A stretch of DNA of 12,561 nt, taken from positions 1-12,561 of the forward strand of contig JBQTIM010000081.1 of assembly GCA_052388135.1 (NCBI GenBank), written 5' to 3'. The stretch comes from JBQTIM01 sp052388135. GTDB lineage: Bacteria > Elusimicrobiota > Elusimicrobia > FEN-1173. Below, one piece after another: positions 5,334-12,365 of the stretch (the stretch's first letter is position 1; every line of letters begins with the position of its first letter). Both the position numbers and the translations under genes were made by a program. The notes under the pieces are model-generated. The model saw only the letters and a list, made by a program, of their open reading frames with translations. It was not told where the DNA came from and did not search any database.

Positions 5334-5951
5334 ATGATCCCGCCCGACGAAGCCCTGGAGCGCCTCCGGCAGGGAAACCGCCGCTTCGCGGCGGGGACAT
5401 CGGAGCGCATCGCCTCGTCGTATCCGGCGCTGAGAGACGCCCTGGCGGCCGGGCAAAAACCCTTCGCCATCGTGCTGGGCTGTTCGGATTCCCGCGTCCC
5501 CGCCGAGATCGTTTTCGATCAGGGGTTGGGCGATCTTTTCGTCGTCCGCGTGGCCGGCAACGTCGTGGCTCCCTCCCAAATCGGCAGCGTAGAGTTCGCC
5601 GCTGAAATGTTCGACGCGCGCCTGGTGGTGGTGCTGGGCCATTCCTCCTGCGGCGCCGTGGTGGCCACGCTGGAGGAGCTGGAACGGCCTTCGGACAAGA
5701 GGTCTCCGGGCTTGCGCTCCATCGTGGACCGCGTCCGGCCCGCCGTCGAGCCTTTGTGGCGGCCCGGCGCCGGCAAGGACCCGGCGCTTCTGGCCGAGGC
5801 CGTGCGCGCCAATGTTCGAACGGCGGCTCAGCATTTGCGGCGCGGGTCCGATATCCTGGCCGAGCGGATCCGGGAGGGGCGCCTGCGGGTGGTGGGCGCC
5901 GAATACTCCCTGCGCACGGGAATCGTGGATTTTTTCGACGGAGCAGAGTGA
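5334..5951 (+). CDS. Beta-class carbonic anhydrase
   Basis: A 205-residue zinc enzyme that interconverts CO2 and bicarbonate in the cytoplasm. The beta-class signature is complete: zinc ligands C50, H103 and C106 with the D52-R54 dyad in GCSDSRVPAE (49-58) and GHSSCGAV (102-109). N76 in VRVAGNVV and the segment SVEFAAEMFDARLVVVLGHSSCGA are also typical. Length is usual for the bacterial group. The ATG is preceded by GAGGA at 5325-5329 with a four-base spacing. It follows Dps by 21 bp and precedes the DoxX-like gene by 24 bp, suggesting one transcript. A role in supplying bicarbonate to carboxylases, or in pH balance, is inferred from the family; nothing here ties it to carboxysomes. Confidence 0.97.
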   Translation: MIPPDEALERLRQGNRRFAAGTSERIASSYPALRDALAAGQKPFAIVLGCSDSRVPAEIVFDQGLGDLFVVRVAGNVVAPSQIGSVEFAAEMFDARLVVVLGHSSCGAVVATLEELERPSDKRSPGLRSIVDRVRPAVEPLWRPGAGKDPALLAEAVRANVRTAAQHLRRGSDILAERIREGRLRVVGAEYSLRTGIVDFFDGAE

Positions 5952-5962
5952 TGTCGTCCTTC

Positions 5963-5968
5963 AGGAGG
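5963..5968 (+). promoter_or_regulatory. Ribosome binding site of the DoxX-like gene
   Basis: AGGAGG lies seven bases before the ATG at 5976 and fixes the start of the DoxX-like gene, which would otherwise be ambiguous with a nearby ATG at 5951 in another frame. Confidence 0.85.
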
Positions 5969-5975
5969 CCCTTGC

Positions 5976-6362
5976 ATGAGGTGGCTTGAACGGTTTTCCA
6001 ACCTGTCTTACGCGCTGATGCGCATCGTCACAGGGTTCATGTTCGCGTTCCACGGCGCGCAGAAAATCCTGGGCATTTTTTCCGACTTTCGTCCGCCGGT
6101 CTTCTCCCAATTGTGGTTCGGCGGCCTCATCGAGCTCATCGGCGGCGCGGCCGTGATGCTGGGGATCTGGACGCGGCCCGCCGCCTTCCTCTGCAGCGGC
6201 ACCATGGCCGTGGCCTACGTCCAATTCCATTGGAAGTTTCAGCTGAACCAGTCCTTTTTTCCGGCCCTGAACAAGGGCGAGCTGGCGGCCCTTTACGCCG
6301 TGGTTTTCCTTTTCATCGCCTGCCGCGGCGCCGTGAAATGGGGTTGGGACAAGGGAAAGTAA
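5976..6362 (+). CDS. DoxX family membrane protein
   Basis: A 128-residue four-helix membrane protein of the DoxX/DoxD-like family. Members include subunits of archaeal thiosulfate:quinone oxidoreductase and, in mycobacteria, a partner of superoxide dismutase and SseA; most have no tested role. Seen here: the first helix with ALMRIVTGFMFAFHGAQKILG (13-33), where the R, G and HG-x-K positions are family hallmarks; a second helix with GGLIELIGGAAVMLGIWTRPAAFL (49-72), containing E-x-x-GG and the small-residue packing; then two further helices ending in the basic tail VKWGWDKGK. Expected topology is inner membrane with four spans. It lies in a tight run after Dps and carbonic anhydrase. A link to oxidative or sulfur redox stress is plausible but only by association. 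Confidence 0.93.
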   Translation: MRWLERFSNLSYALMRIVTGFMFAFHGAQKILGIFSDFRPPVFSQLWFGGLIELIGGAAVMLGIWTRPAAFLCSGTMAVAYVQFHWKFQLNQSFFPALNKGELAALYAVVFLFIACRGAVKWGWDKGK

Positions 6363-6377
6363 AAACAGCCAGGATAA

Positions 6378-6383
6378 AAGGAG
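6378..6383 (+). promoter_or_regulatory. Ribosome binding site of the nine-cysteine protein gene
   Basis: AAGGAG lies six bases before the ATG at 6390. It is one of the strongest Shine-Dalgarno sites in the window and argues that the unrecognised downstream frame is a translated gene. Confidence 0.8.
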
Positions 6384-6389
6384 ATCGAC

Positions 6390-7001
6390 ATGGCCAAGAC
6401 ATCAAAACGGGGAAAAGGCGGGCAGGACGCGGCGGCGGCTCGCGCGGAGGAGTGCGAAGGATGCTCGGAAGCGGCGTCCCAGGCCGGCGGCGACGCCGTC
6501 GTTGGCGCGCTGGCGGCGCCTTTGCGGCAATTGGCGGGCCTCGGCCAAGGCCTGCGAGGCCTGGGAGAGGTCATCATCGGCTGCACCGATGCGCTCCAAC
6601 GCCTCACCGACGTCAAGCCTGAGCCCAAGATCGGCAAACGCCAGCCGCCCGATTACCGGCGCTACCGCCGGGAAACGCCCGACGCTTTCGTCTACGAAAA
6701 CCGCTATGTCCTGGTGAGCGGGTCCCAACCCGTCGGCTGCGGCGAAGAGAACAAGCGGGTTCTGGAATGGAATTCCTACAAAGAGGACAAAAGCCGCCTG
6801 TGTTCAACGCTGTCCGGCGCGGAGATCCAGGCGTACATCAGCGAGCAGATCGCCGCGGCCAAGGCGGCGGCCGCGCCCCTTTGCACCAGCGAAGACTGCC
6901 CGACGCCCGAGACCGTGGTGACCTTCCAGGGTTGGGATTGCACCGGCCACGACTTATGGGTTTATCTTCAGCTGGAGCTCACCTGCAAATCCGAGGTTTG
7001 A
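6390..7001 (+). CDS. Hypothetical cysteine-containing protein, family not recognised
   Basis: A 203-residue protein I cannot place in a family. It starts with a lysine-rich, then alanine-rich stretch, and has no signal peptide or membrane helix apart from a weak amphipathic helix at about 36-70 (GGDAVVGALAAPLRQLAGLGQGLRGLGEVIIGC). A proline/arginine/tyrosine segment (80-100) leads into a mixed region with strand-like pieces (DAFVYENRYVLVS, VVTFQGWDC, LWVYLQLELTC) suggesting a small beta domain. Nine cysteines occur at 22, 25, 65, 117, 138, 165, 170, 184 and 199. The ECEGC pair (C22/C25) is CxxC, but no standard zinc-ribbon or iron-sulfur spacing is complete. The strong ribosome binding site and usual GC3-rich codon use support a real gene. 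It sits 27 bp after the DoxX-like gene and 19 bp before the Gdx gene, probably in the same transcript. Confidence 0.7.
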   Translation: MAKTSKRGKGGQDAAAARAEECEGCSEAASQAGGDAVVGALAAPLRQLAGLGQGLRGLGEVIIGCTDALQRLTDVKPEPKIGKRQPPDYRRYRRETPDAFVYENRYVLVSGSQPVGCGEENKRVLEWNSYKEDKSRLCSTLSGAEIQAYISEQIAAAKAAAAPLCTSEDCPTPETVVTFQGWDCTGHDLWVYLQLELTCKSEV

Positions 7002-7020
7002 TTTCTCTCCGGGGTCCGGC

Positions 7021-7338
7021 GTGAGCTGGCTGCTTTTGGTCCTCGCCGGCCTTTTTGAGATTTTTTGGGCCGTGGGGTTGAAGTACACCCACGGTTTCAC
7101 GCGCGCCGCTCCCTCCTTGGCCGTGGTGCTGGCCATGGCCGCCAGCGTGGGCCTGCTGGGCTTGGCCGCCAAAAGCATCCCCATCGGGACGGCTTACGCC
7201 GTGTGGACGGGGATCGGCGCGGCGGGAACCGCCCTCCTGGGCATGATCCTTTTCGCCGAGCCCCGCGGCTGGGTGCGCTTGGCGTGCCTAGGCCTCATCG
7301 TCGCCGGGGTCCTGGGCCTGAAGCTGAGCTCGAAATGA
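7021..7338 (+). CDS. gdx: SMR-family guanidinium exporter (Gdx/SugE)
   Basis: A 105-residue four-helix inner-membrane protein of the small multidrug resistance family, Gdx subgroup, which exports guanidinium in exchange for protons as an antiparallel dimer. It matches E. coli SugE closely over the whole length: MSWLLLVLAGLFEIFWAVGLKYTHGFTR at the start, with the essential central Glu E13, then KSIPIGTAYAVWTGIGAAGTALLGM in helices 2-3. W16, the GLKYTHGF segment and AVWTGIGA are the features that separate Gdx from EmrE-type polyaromatic-drug pumps. GTG is the start because the protein then aligns with the SugE N-terminus; only weak Shine-Dalgarno pairing is visible. No guanidine riboswitch fits in the 19-bp gap upstream. 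The fluoride channel gene begins 22 bp downstream. Confidence 0.96.
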   Translation: MSWLLLVLAGLFEIFWAVGLKYTHGFTRAAPSLAVVLAMAASVGLLGLAAKSIPIGTAYAVWTGIGAAGTALLGMILFAEPRGWVRLACLGLIVAGVLGLKLSSK

Positions 7339-7360
7339 AGGTCGTCCTTTGGGGCCGCGA

Positions 7361-7726
7361 GTGAAACAACTGCTCTTGGTGGGATTGGGCGGATGCATCG
7401 GGGCCATGGCCAGATACAAACTGAGCGGCCTGGTCCTGCGCCACGCGGAGACCTGGAAATTTCCCCTGGGCACCTTCGCCGTCAACATCTCAGGGTGCTT
7501 GGCCGCGGGATTCCTGGCCGGCTGGGCGGAAAAGCACTCTTTGGGAACGGAGGTCCGCCTCTTCCTCTTCGCCGGGCTTTTGGGCGGCTACACGACGTTT
7601 TCCGCTTTCGGCTTAGAGACCTTTCATCTTTTGCAGAAGCGGGAGATTTTTTTGGCGGCCCTCAACGCCGCGGGCGGCGTGCTGGCGGGCGTTCTGGCCG
7701 TCTGGCTGGGGATGAAAGCGGCGTAG
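7361..7726 (+). CDS. crcB: Fluoride ion channel CrcB/Fluc
   Basis: A 121-residue four-helix membrane protein that dimerises in antiparallel fashion to form two fluoride-selective pores and lets F- leave the cytoplasm. Conserved elements are GGCIGAMARY (10-19), PLGTFAVNISG with N42 (35-45), and GGYTTFSAFGLE (75-86), which holds the Phe-box residues F80 and F83 at the same numbers as in Fluc-Ec2. The usual second Thr in TTFSTF is Ala82 here, a small change on the polar track. The GTG at 7361 is preferred over the TTG at 7349 because the family starts with a short M-K-x-hydrophobic segment right before the first helix. No fluoride riboswitch can be fitted in the 22-bp gap after gdx, so expression is probably from the upstream run. 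Convergent with archease, 11 bp apart. Confidence 0.96.
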   Translation: MKQLLLVGLGGCIGAMARYKLSGLVLRHAETWKFPLGTFAVNISGCLAAGFLAGWAEKHSLGTEVRLFLFAGLLGGYTTFSAFGLETFHLLQKREIFLAALNAAGGVLAGVLAVWLGMKAA

Positions 7727-7737
7727 GACGAAAAACT

Positions 7738-8178
7738 TCAAACGTCCAGAATCACGGAAGCCCGCCAAAGGCCGCCGGACTCTTCTATTTTTAAGTCGTG
7801 AAAGGTGGCGGCCTTAACTTCTCTCAACAGGTCGTGGCGGCCGGGATCCAAAAGCTCTCCCTCGGCCTCGGCTTCGATGGAGCAACCCTTCCCGTCCGGG
7901 CTTCCTTCCGAAAACGCCTTCACCTGAAATCGGCAGAACACCATCCGCTGAACGGTAAAAAGAAAAATCACTTCGTTGAGCCATTGGACGAGAAGGGTGC
8001 CGCGGTCCGGCGCCCGGGCGGCCACGCGCTCCCGAATTCCACCCGGCTGCACCGTGGACGTGTCGATCATGGCGGCCGTAACGCCCAGCGCCGCGTTCTG
8101 AAAGAGCTCCGGCAGGGAGCCGCCGCGGGCGCTCAGCCCCACGTCGGCCGTGTGGTCGAAGAACTCGAAGGGGATCAT
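7738..8178 (-). CDS. Archease
   Basis: A 146-residue protein of the archease family, the metal-binding helper that activates the RNA ligase RtcB, speeding its guanylylation and turnover in tRNA splicing or RNA repair. The conserved start FEFFDHTADVGLSARG (4-19), the SLPELFQNAALGVTAAMID segment (21-39), LLVQWLNEVIFLF (62-74), the VKAATFHDL motif (121-129) and the terminal WRASVILDV (138-146) are all present. D12 and D145 correspond to the metal-ligand acids of the family. Length is normal. Its ATG abuts the TAA of the upstream membrane-protein gene with no gap, so translation is coupled and the gene is the last of the gyrA run. No rtcB is visible in this window; the partner would be encoded elsewhere. 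The family call is secure. Confidence 0.96.
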   Translation of the reverse strand: MIPFEFFDHTADVGLSARGGSLPELFQNAALGVTAAMIDTSTVQPGGIRERVAARAPDRGTLLVQWLNEVIFLFTVQRMVFCRFQVKAFSEGSPDGKGCSIEAEAEGELLDPGRHDLLREVKAATFHDLKIEESGGLWRASVILDV

Positions 8179-9822
8179 TTACAGCCGGACCCGGTATATG
8201 GCCACATCGCCCACGGAGTGTTCAATTTTTAAGTAATCGGCCACGCTGGGATGAAAATCATCCGTCTCTGATAAAAACGGGGCATGCAACACCCATGTGA
8301 TGCCGTAATGTCTTAAGAGGAGCCGACGATCCTCATGGGACGCCTCGTCGCTCCAAAACCGCTCAAGCTGCGCTTTCTTAGCCTCCCGATTGAGCGTGCA
8401 GCACCAATGGCCGAAGAAGACTTTGGCTCGCGTGTAGGGCGGAACGAACATGCCGGCCTCCCCCGTGGAAAGCACGACGTCCTGGGCGCCGAGGTTCCGA
8501 TCCATCCAGGCAAGTCCGCCGCGCAGTTCCTTCCGGATGTAACTGGGATGGCCTTCTTTTCTCATGTCGCGCGTTATGACATACGCGTTGGAAGGGAAGC
8601 TTAGGAGAAGAACCGCCGCGACCGCAGCGGCGGCGGCTATTCGCGAGCCGCGGCGCGGCGTGAACAACCGCCCGCTTAAAAAGTGGAAAAGCCCGTGGGC
8701 GGCCAGCACCCCCAGGGCGATGTGAACACCGAATATAAGCCGGCGTTGAAAAAAGACGGGCGAATAAACCAAGGCAAAGGTCACGACGGCCCACACAATG
8801 GGAAAGGCCAATCGTCCGTTTCTTTCCTGCGCCGCTTTCCATACGCCCACGACGGCCAAGACGAATATGGCCCCGTATCCGAAAACATATCCCATCACGT
8901 GGCCGGACGGCATGGCCAAACTGTCGGCGATGGCGGACGCGACGGCGTTTCGCCGGCCGTTGGCGTAAGCGGCGACGGCCCCGCCTATGGTGAGTGAAAG
9001 ATAGGGAAGCCAAAACCGGATGTTCAGCGCGCGCTCCGCGCGGAAGACCCAAACCGCGTATGCCGCCGATGCGGCCAGCACCACGGGAACATCGTAAGGA
9101 TGCACGAAGGCCAGCGCCGCGCCGCTCGTTCCCGCGGCCAAGCCGCTCCGAAGCGCGGCCGCGCCATCCCTTTTTTCAATCATGGAAAGGAAACAGAACA
9201 TCATCAGGCAGAGAGCGGCGGCCCAGTGCGTGTTGAGATAGAAGCTGGAGAAAATAAGGGACTCCGGCATGACGCGGTCCACGGGCAGCCAGGATGGGCT
9301 CGGCAAGGGAAGGCGAACCACCAGCCAGCCGAGGCCGCCGCCGAACAATATCAGCGCCGCGGCGATGAGGCGTTCGCCGCCCTCGCGCAGAGACCTTTCC
9401 AGGAACCTTCGCAGAAGAACGAGGAACAAAGCGGCGAAGCCCAAACGCGCCAGATGGGATACGAACATGGGAGGCAGGCCGGTGAGGCGCGAGATTTGGC
9501 CGAGGATCAGCCACAAGGGCAAGAACAGGTTTCGAGTCTGCGGCTCCGTCGTGAAGCGCTCTTCAAAGAAGAACAACCCGTCCCGCCCCTGCTTGATCAT
9601 CTCCAAAAAGGCCATCTGGTCTTCGTGTTGGTTGAGGGCTCCGGTGAACACGAAACCGGGCGGAGTTCTCACGTAAGCCCACACGTAGGGGAGAGCCAGG
9701 AGCGCGAGGAAAAGCGCCGAGAGCGCCAGATACGCCTTCTTTTCGCCCGCGGAGACAGCCGGCGCCGAAGGAGACGCCCGGTCGCGCCCATCGCGAACGC
9801 CTGACGACCGAGGGTCTTTCAA
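8179..9822 (-). CDS. Polytopic membrane protein, GT-C glycosyltransferase-like
   Basis: A 547-residue inner-membrane protein with about 10-11 predicted spans (roughly 30-51, 100-113, 121-140, 152-169, 193-214, 228-260, 268-287, 306-330, 337-358, 362-383, 394-412) and a soluble C-terminal domain of about 130 residues. An acidic E67-D68 pair in the first large loop (NQHEDQMAFLE) is the position of the catalytic acid in GT-C polyprenyl-phosphate sugar transferases. The C-terminal GHWCCTLNREAKKAQLERFW and RRLLLRHYGITWVLHAP resemble the tail of GT-C-like proteins of several phyla. This points to transfer of a lipid-linked sugar on the outer face, but acceptor and donor are unknown. The start is a TTG 18 bases after the gyrA stop and in the same frame; no Shine-Dalgarno sequence is visible and no better start exists nearby. 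The stop abuts archease. Confidence 0.65.
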   Translation of the reverse strand: MKDPRSSGVRDGRDRASPSAPAVSAGEKKAYLALSALFLALLALPYVWAYVRTPPGFVFTGALNQHEDQMAFLEMIKQGRDGLFFFEERFTTEPQTRNLFLPLWLILGQISRLTGLPPMFVSHLARLGFAALFLVLLRRFLERSLREGGERLIAAALILFGGGLGWLVVRLPLPSPSWLPVDRVMPESLIFSSFYLNTHWAAALCLMMFCFLSMIEKRDGAAALRSGLAAGTSGAALAFVHPYDVPVVLAASAAYAVWVFRAERALNIRFWLPYLSLTIGGAVAAYANGRRNAVASAIADSLAMPSGHVMGYVFGYGAIFVLAVVGVWKAAQERNGRLAFPIVWAVVTFALVYSPVFFQRRLIFGVHIALGVLAAHGLFHFLSGRLFTPRRGSRIAAAAAVAAVLLLSFPSNAYVITRDMRKEGHPSYIRKELRGGLAWMDRNLGAQDVVLSTGEAGMFVPPYTRAKVFFGHWCCTLNREAKKAQLERFWSDEASHEDRRLLLRHYGITWVLHAPFLSETDDFHPSVADYLKIEHSVGDVAIYRVRL

Positions 9823-9840
9823 GCCCGCGTAAGCGTCGGC

Positions 9841-12342
9841 CTAAACCTTCTCCGCCTTGTCCACGGCTTCGCCTTCGTCCTCCACCACCACGGGGGCCAT
9901 GTTGGCCAGCTTGTCGCCTTCCTCGAGGCGAAGGAGGCGGTAGCCCTGGGTGTTGCGGCCGATGACGGAGAGGTCTTTGACGTGGATGCGGACCGTCATG
10001 CCTTTCTCCGTCATGAGCATGAGGTCGTTGTCGGCGGACACGAGCTTGATGCCCACCACGGGGCCGTTGCGGTCCGTGGTCTTGATGGTGATGACGCCGG
10101 AGCCGGCGCGGTTCTGGTCCCGGTACTCGGAGACTTCCGTCCGCTTGCCGTAGCCGAGCTCGCAGGCGGTGACCAATGTCTGCTTCTCGCCGGGGATCGT
10201 GACCTCCATGCCCACCACCTGCTCGCCCTTGCCGAGGCGGATGCCCTTCACGCCCTTGCCCGACCGGCCGATGAGCCGCACCTGCGCGGCGGGGAAGCGG
10301 ATGCACATGCCTTCCTTGGTGCCGATGAACACCTCGCGCTTCTCGTCGGCCAGCTTCACGTCCACCAAGACGTCGCCCTCGTCCAGCCCGATGGCGATGA
10401 TGCCGCTCTTGCGGATGGCGTCGAACTCGGTGAGGGCGGTCTTCTTGATCATGCCGGCGCGGGTGCACATGAGCAGGCTCATGCCCTTGGTGTCTTTTTC
10501 GTCGAAGCTCTTGACGGGGATGGCGGAGGTGATCTTCTCGTCCGGCCCCAGGGCCACCAGGTTCACGGCCGCTTTGCCGCGGGCGGATCGCCCGGCTTCG
10601 GGAATTTCGTAGACGCGCACGCCGTAGACGCGGCCCCGGTTGGTGAACAGGAGCAGGTGGGCGTGGGTGTCCGTGACGAAGAGCTGCTCCACGAAGTCGT
10701 CTTCCTTGGTGCTCATGCCGGTGATGCCGCGGCCGCCGCGCTTCTGGGCCTTGTAGGTGTCGGCGGGCAGGCGCTTCACGTAGCCAGCGTGGGAGAACGT
10801 CACCACCACGTCTTCCTGGGCGATGAGGTCCTCCAGCTCGTACTCCACCGCCGCCGCCACGATCTGCGTGCGGCGCTTGTCGCCGTACTTTTCCTTGATC
10901 TCCTTCAGCTCTTCCTGCACCACGGCCAGAATTTTCTTCACGTCGGCCAGCAAGGCCTTGAGCCGGGCGATGGTTTTAATGAGTTCTAAATATTCGTCCT
11001 CCAGGGATTTTCGCTCCAAAGCCGTGAGCTGGTGAAGGCGCATGTCCAAAATGGCCTGGGCCTGGATGCGGGAAAGCTTGAACCGCTCCATCAGGGAATT
11101 GCGGGCCGTCTCCACGTCCTTGGAGGCCCGGATGATCTTGATGATCTCGTTCAGGTTGTCGATGGCGATCCGCAGACCTTCCAGGATGTGGGCGCGGTCC
11201 TCGGCTTTTTTCAGCTCGTAGCGGGTGCGGCGGACCACCACGTCCTGGCGGTGCTCCACGTAATACTTGAGCATGTCCCGCATGGGAAGGACGCGGGGGC
11301 GCCCGTTCACCAGGGCCAGCAGGATGACGCCGAAGGAGGTTTCCATCTGCGTCATCTTGTAGAGGTTGTTCAAAACGACCTGGGCGTTGGCGTCGCGCTT
11401 CAGCTCGATGACCATGCGGATGCCGTCGCGGTCGGATTCGTCCCGCAGGTCCGAGATGTCCTCCAGTTTTTTATCGCGGACCAGGTCGGCCATGTTTTCC
11501 AAAAGCTGGGCCTTGTTGACCTGGTAGGGCAGTTCGTTGACGATGATGGCCTGCCGGCCGCCCTTCATCTCCTCGATCTCGGCCTTGGCGCGGATCTTCA
11601 CGGAGCCGCGTCCCGTCTCGAAATAATCCTTGATGCCCTGCCGGCCGGTGATCATGGCGGCCGTGGGGAAATCCGGTCCCTTCATGATCTTCAGGATGTC
11701 CGCCGCCGTGAGGTCCGGGTTTTCGATGTAAGCCGCCACCGCGTCGCACACCTCGGTCAGGTTGTGCGGGGGGATGTTCGTCGCCATGCCCACGGCGATG
11801 CCGGAGGAGCCGTTGATCAAAAGGTTGGGAAGCTTGGCGGGGAGGACGAGAGGCTCGGTGAGGGAGCCGTCGTAGTTGGGGCCGAAGTCCACGGTGTTCT
11901 TGTCGATGTCCCCCAGCATCTCCTGGGAAATGGCGTCCAAGCGGACCTCGGTGTACCGCATGGCCGCCGGGGGATCGCCGTCGACGGAGCCGAAGTTGCC
12001 TTGGCCGTCCACCAAGGGATGGCGGAGGGAGAACTCCTGCACCATGCGGACCAAGGCGTCGTAGACGGCCGTGTCGCCGTGGGGATGGTACTTACCGAGC
12101 ACGTCGCCGACCACGCGGGCGGATTTTTTGTAGGGCTTGTTGTGGGCCAGCCCCATCTCGTCCATGGTGTAGAGGATGCGGCGATGCACGGGCTTGAGCC
12201 CGTCGCGCACGTCCGGCAGGGCGCGCCCCACGATGACGCTCATGGAGTAATCGATGTAGGACGTCTTCATCTCGTCCTCGATGTTGCGCGGCAAAATTTT
12301 TTCCAGCAAGTCGCCTTGGTTGGGGTCGGTGGTATCAGCCAT
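9841..12342 (-). CDS. gyrA: DNA gyrase subunit A
   Basis: An 833-residue type IIA topoisomerase subunit that, with GyrB, negatively supercoils DNA. The breakage-reunion domain begins at about residue 20 and carries the catalytic Tyr Y130 in AMRYTEVRL with R129 beside it. The quinolone region KYHPHGDTAVYDALVRM has T91 at E. coli Ser83 and D95 at Asp87; Thr there is natural in many bacteria and does not by itself show resistance. The GyrA box QKRGGRG (533-539), needed for DNA wrapping and separating gyrase from topoisomerase IV, opens the beta-pinwheel domain, which runs to about 815 and is followed by a short acidic tail. ATG start with AAGGAG five bases upstream. A GT-C-like gene follows after 18 bp and archease after that. 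A compositionally foreign gene ends 23 bp upstream; no gyrB is nearby. Confidence 0.99.
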   Translation of the reverse strand: MADTTDPNQGDLLEKILPRNIEDEMKTSYIDYSMSVIVGRALPDVRDGLKPVHRRILYTMDEMGLAHNKPYKKSARVVGDVLGKYHPHGDTAVYDALVRMVQEFSLRHPLVDGQGNFGSVDGDPPAAMRYTEVRLDAISQEMLGDIDKNTVDFGPNYDGSLTEPLVLPAKLPNLLINGSSGIAVGMATNIPPHNLTEVCDAVAAYIENPDLTAADILKIMKGPDFPTAAMITGRQGIKDYFETGRGSVKIRAKAEIEEMKGGRQAIIVNELPYQVNKAQLLENMADLVRDKKLEDISDLRDESDRDGIRMVIELKRDANAQVVLNNLYKMTQMETSFGVILLALVNGRPRVLPMRDMLKYYVEHRQDVVVRRTRYELKKAEDRAHILEGLRIAIDNLNEIIKIIRASKDVETARNSLMERFKLSRIQAQAILDMRLHQLTALERKSLEDEYLELIKTIARLKALLADVKKILAVVQEELKEIKEKYGDKRRTQIVAAAVEYELEDLIAQEDVVVTFSHAGYVKRLPADTYKAQKRGGRGITGMSTKEDDFVEQLFVTDTHAHLLLFTNRGRVYGVRVYEIPEAGRSARGKAAVNLVALGPDEKITSAIPVKSFDEKDTKGMSLLMCTRAGMIKKTALTEFDAIRKSGIIAIGLDEGDVLVDVKLADEKREVFIGTKEGMCIRFPAAQVRLIGRSGKGVKGIRLGKGEQVVGMEVTIPGEKQTLVTACELGYGKRTEVSEYRDQNRAGSGVITIKTTDRNGPVVGIKLVSADNDLMLMTEKGMTVRIHVKDLSVIGRNTQGYRLLRLEEGDKLANMAPVVVEDEGEAVDKAEKV

Positions 12343-12347
12343 GGTTT

Positions 12348-12353
12348 CTCCTT
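12348..12353 (-). promoter_or_regulatory. Ribosome binding site of gyrA
   Basis: AAGGAG on the minus strand lies five bases before the gyrA ATG and decides that start. I could not recognise a -10/-35 pair between here and the upstream gene, so the gyrA promoter is not assigned and may lie inside that gene. Confidence 0.85.
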
Positions 12354-12365
12354 GAAAAGGTATTT

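Noticed and set aside
7002..7020. Guanidine riboswitch before gdx
   Set aside because: Only 19 bases separate the upstream stop from the GTG, too few for any known aptamer, and the preceding gene's coding end shows no such structure.
12066..12110. Thr at the quinolone-resistance position of GyrA (T91)
   Set aside because: Thr is a natural residue there in many susceptible bacteria and the following Asp (D95) is unchanged, so resistance cannot be claimed.
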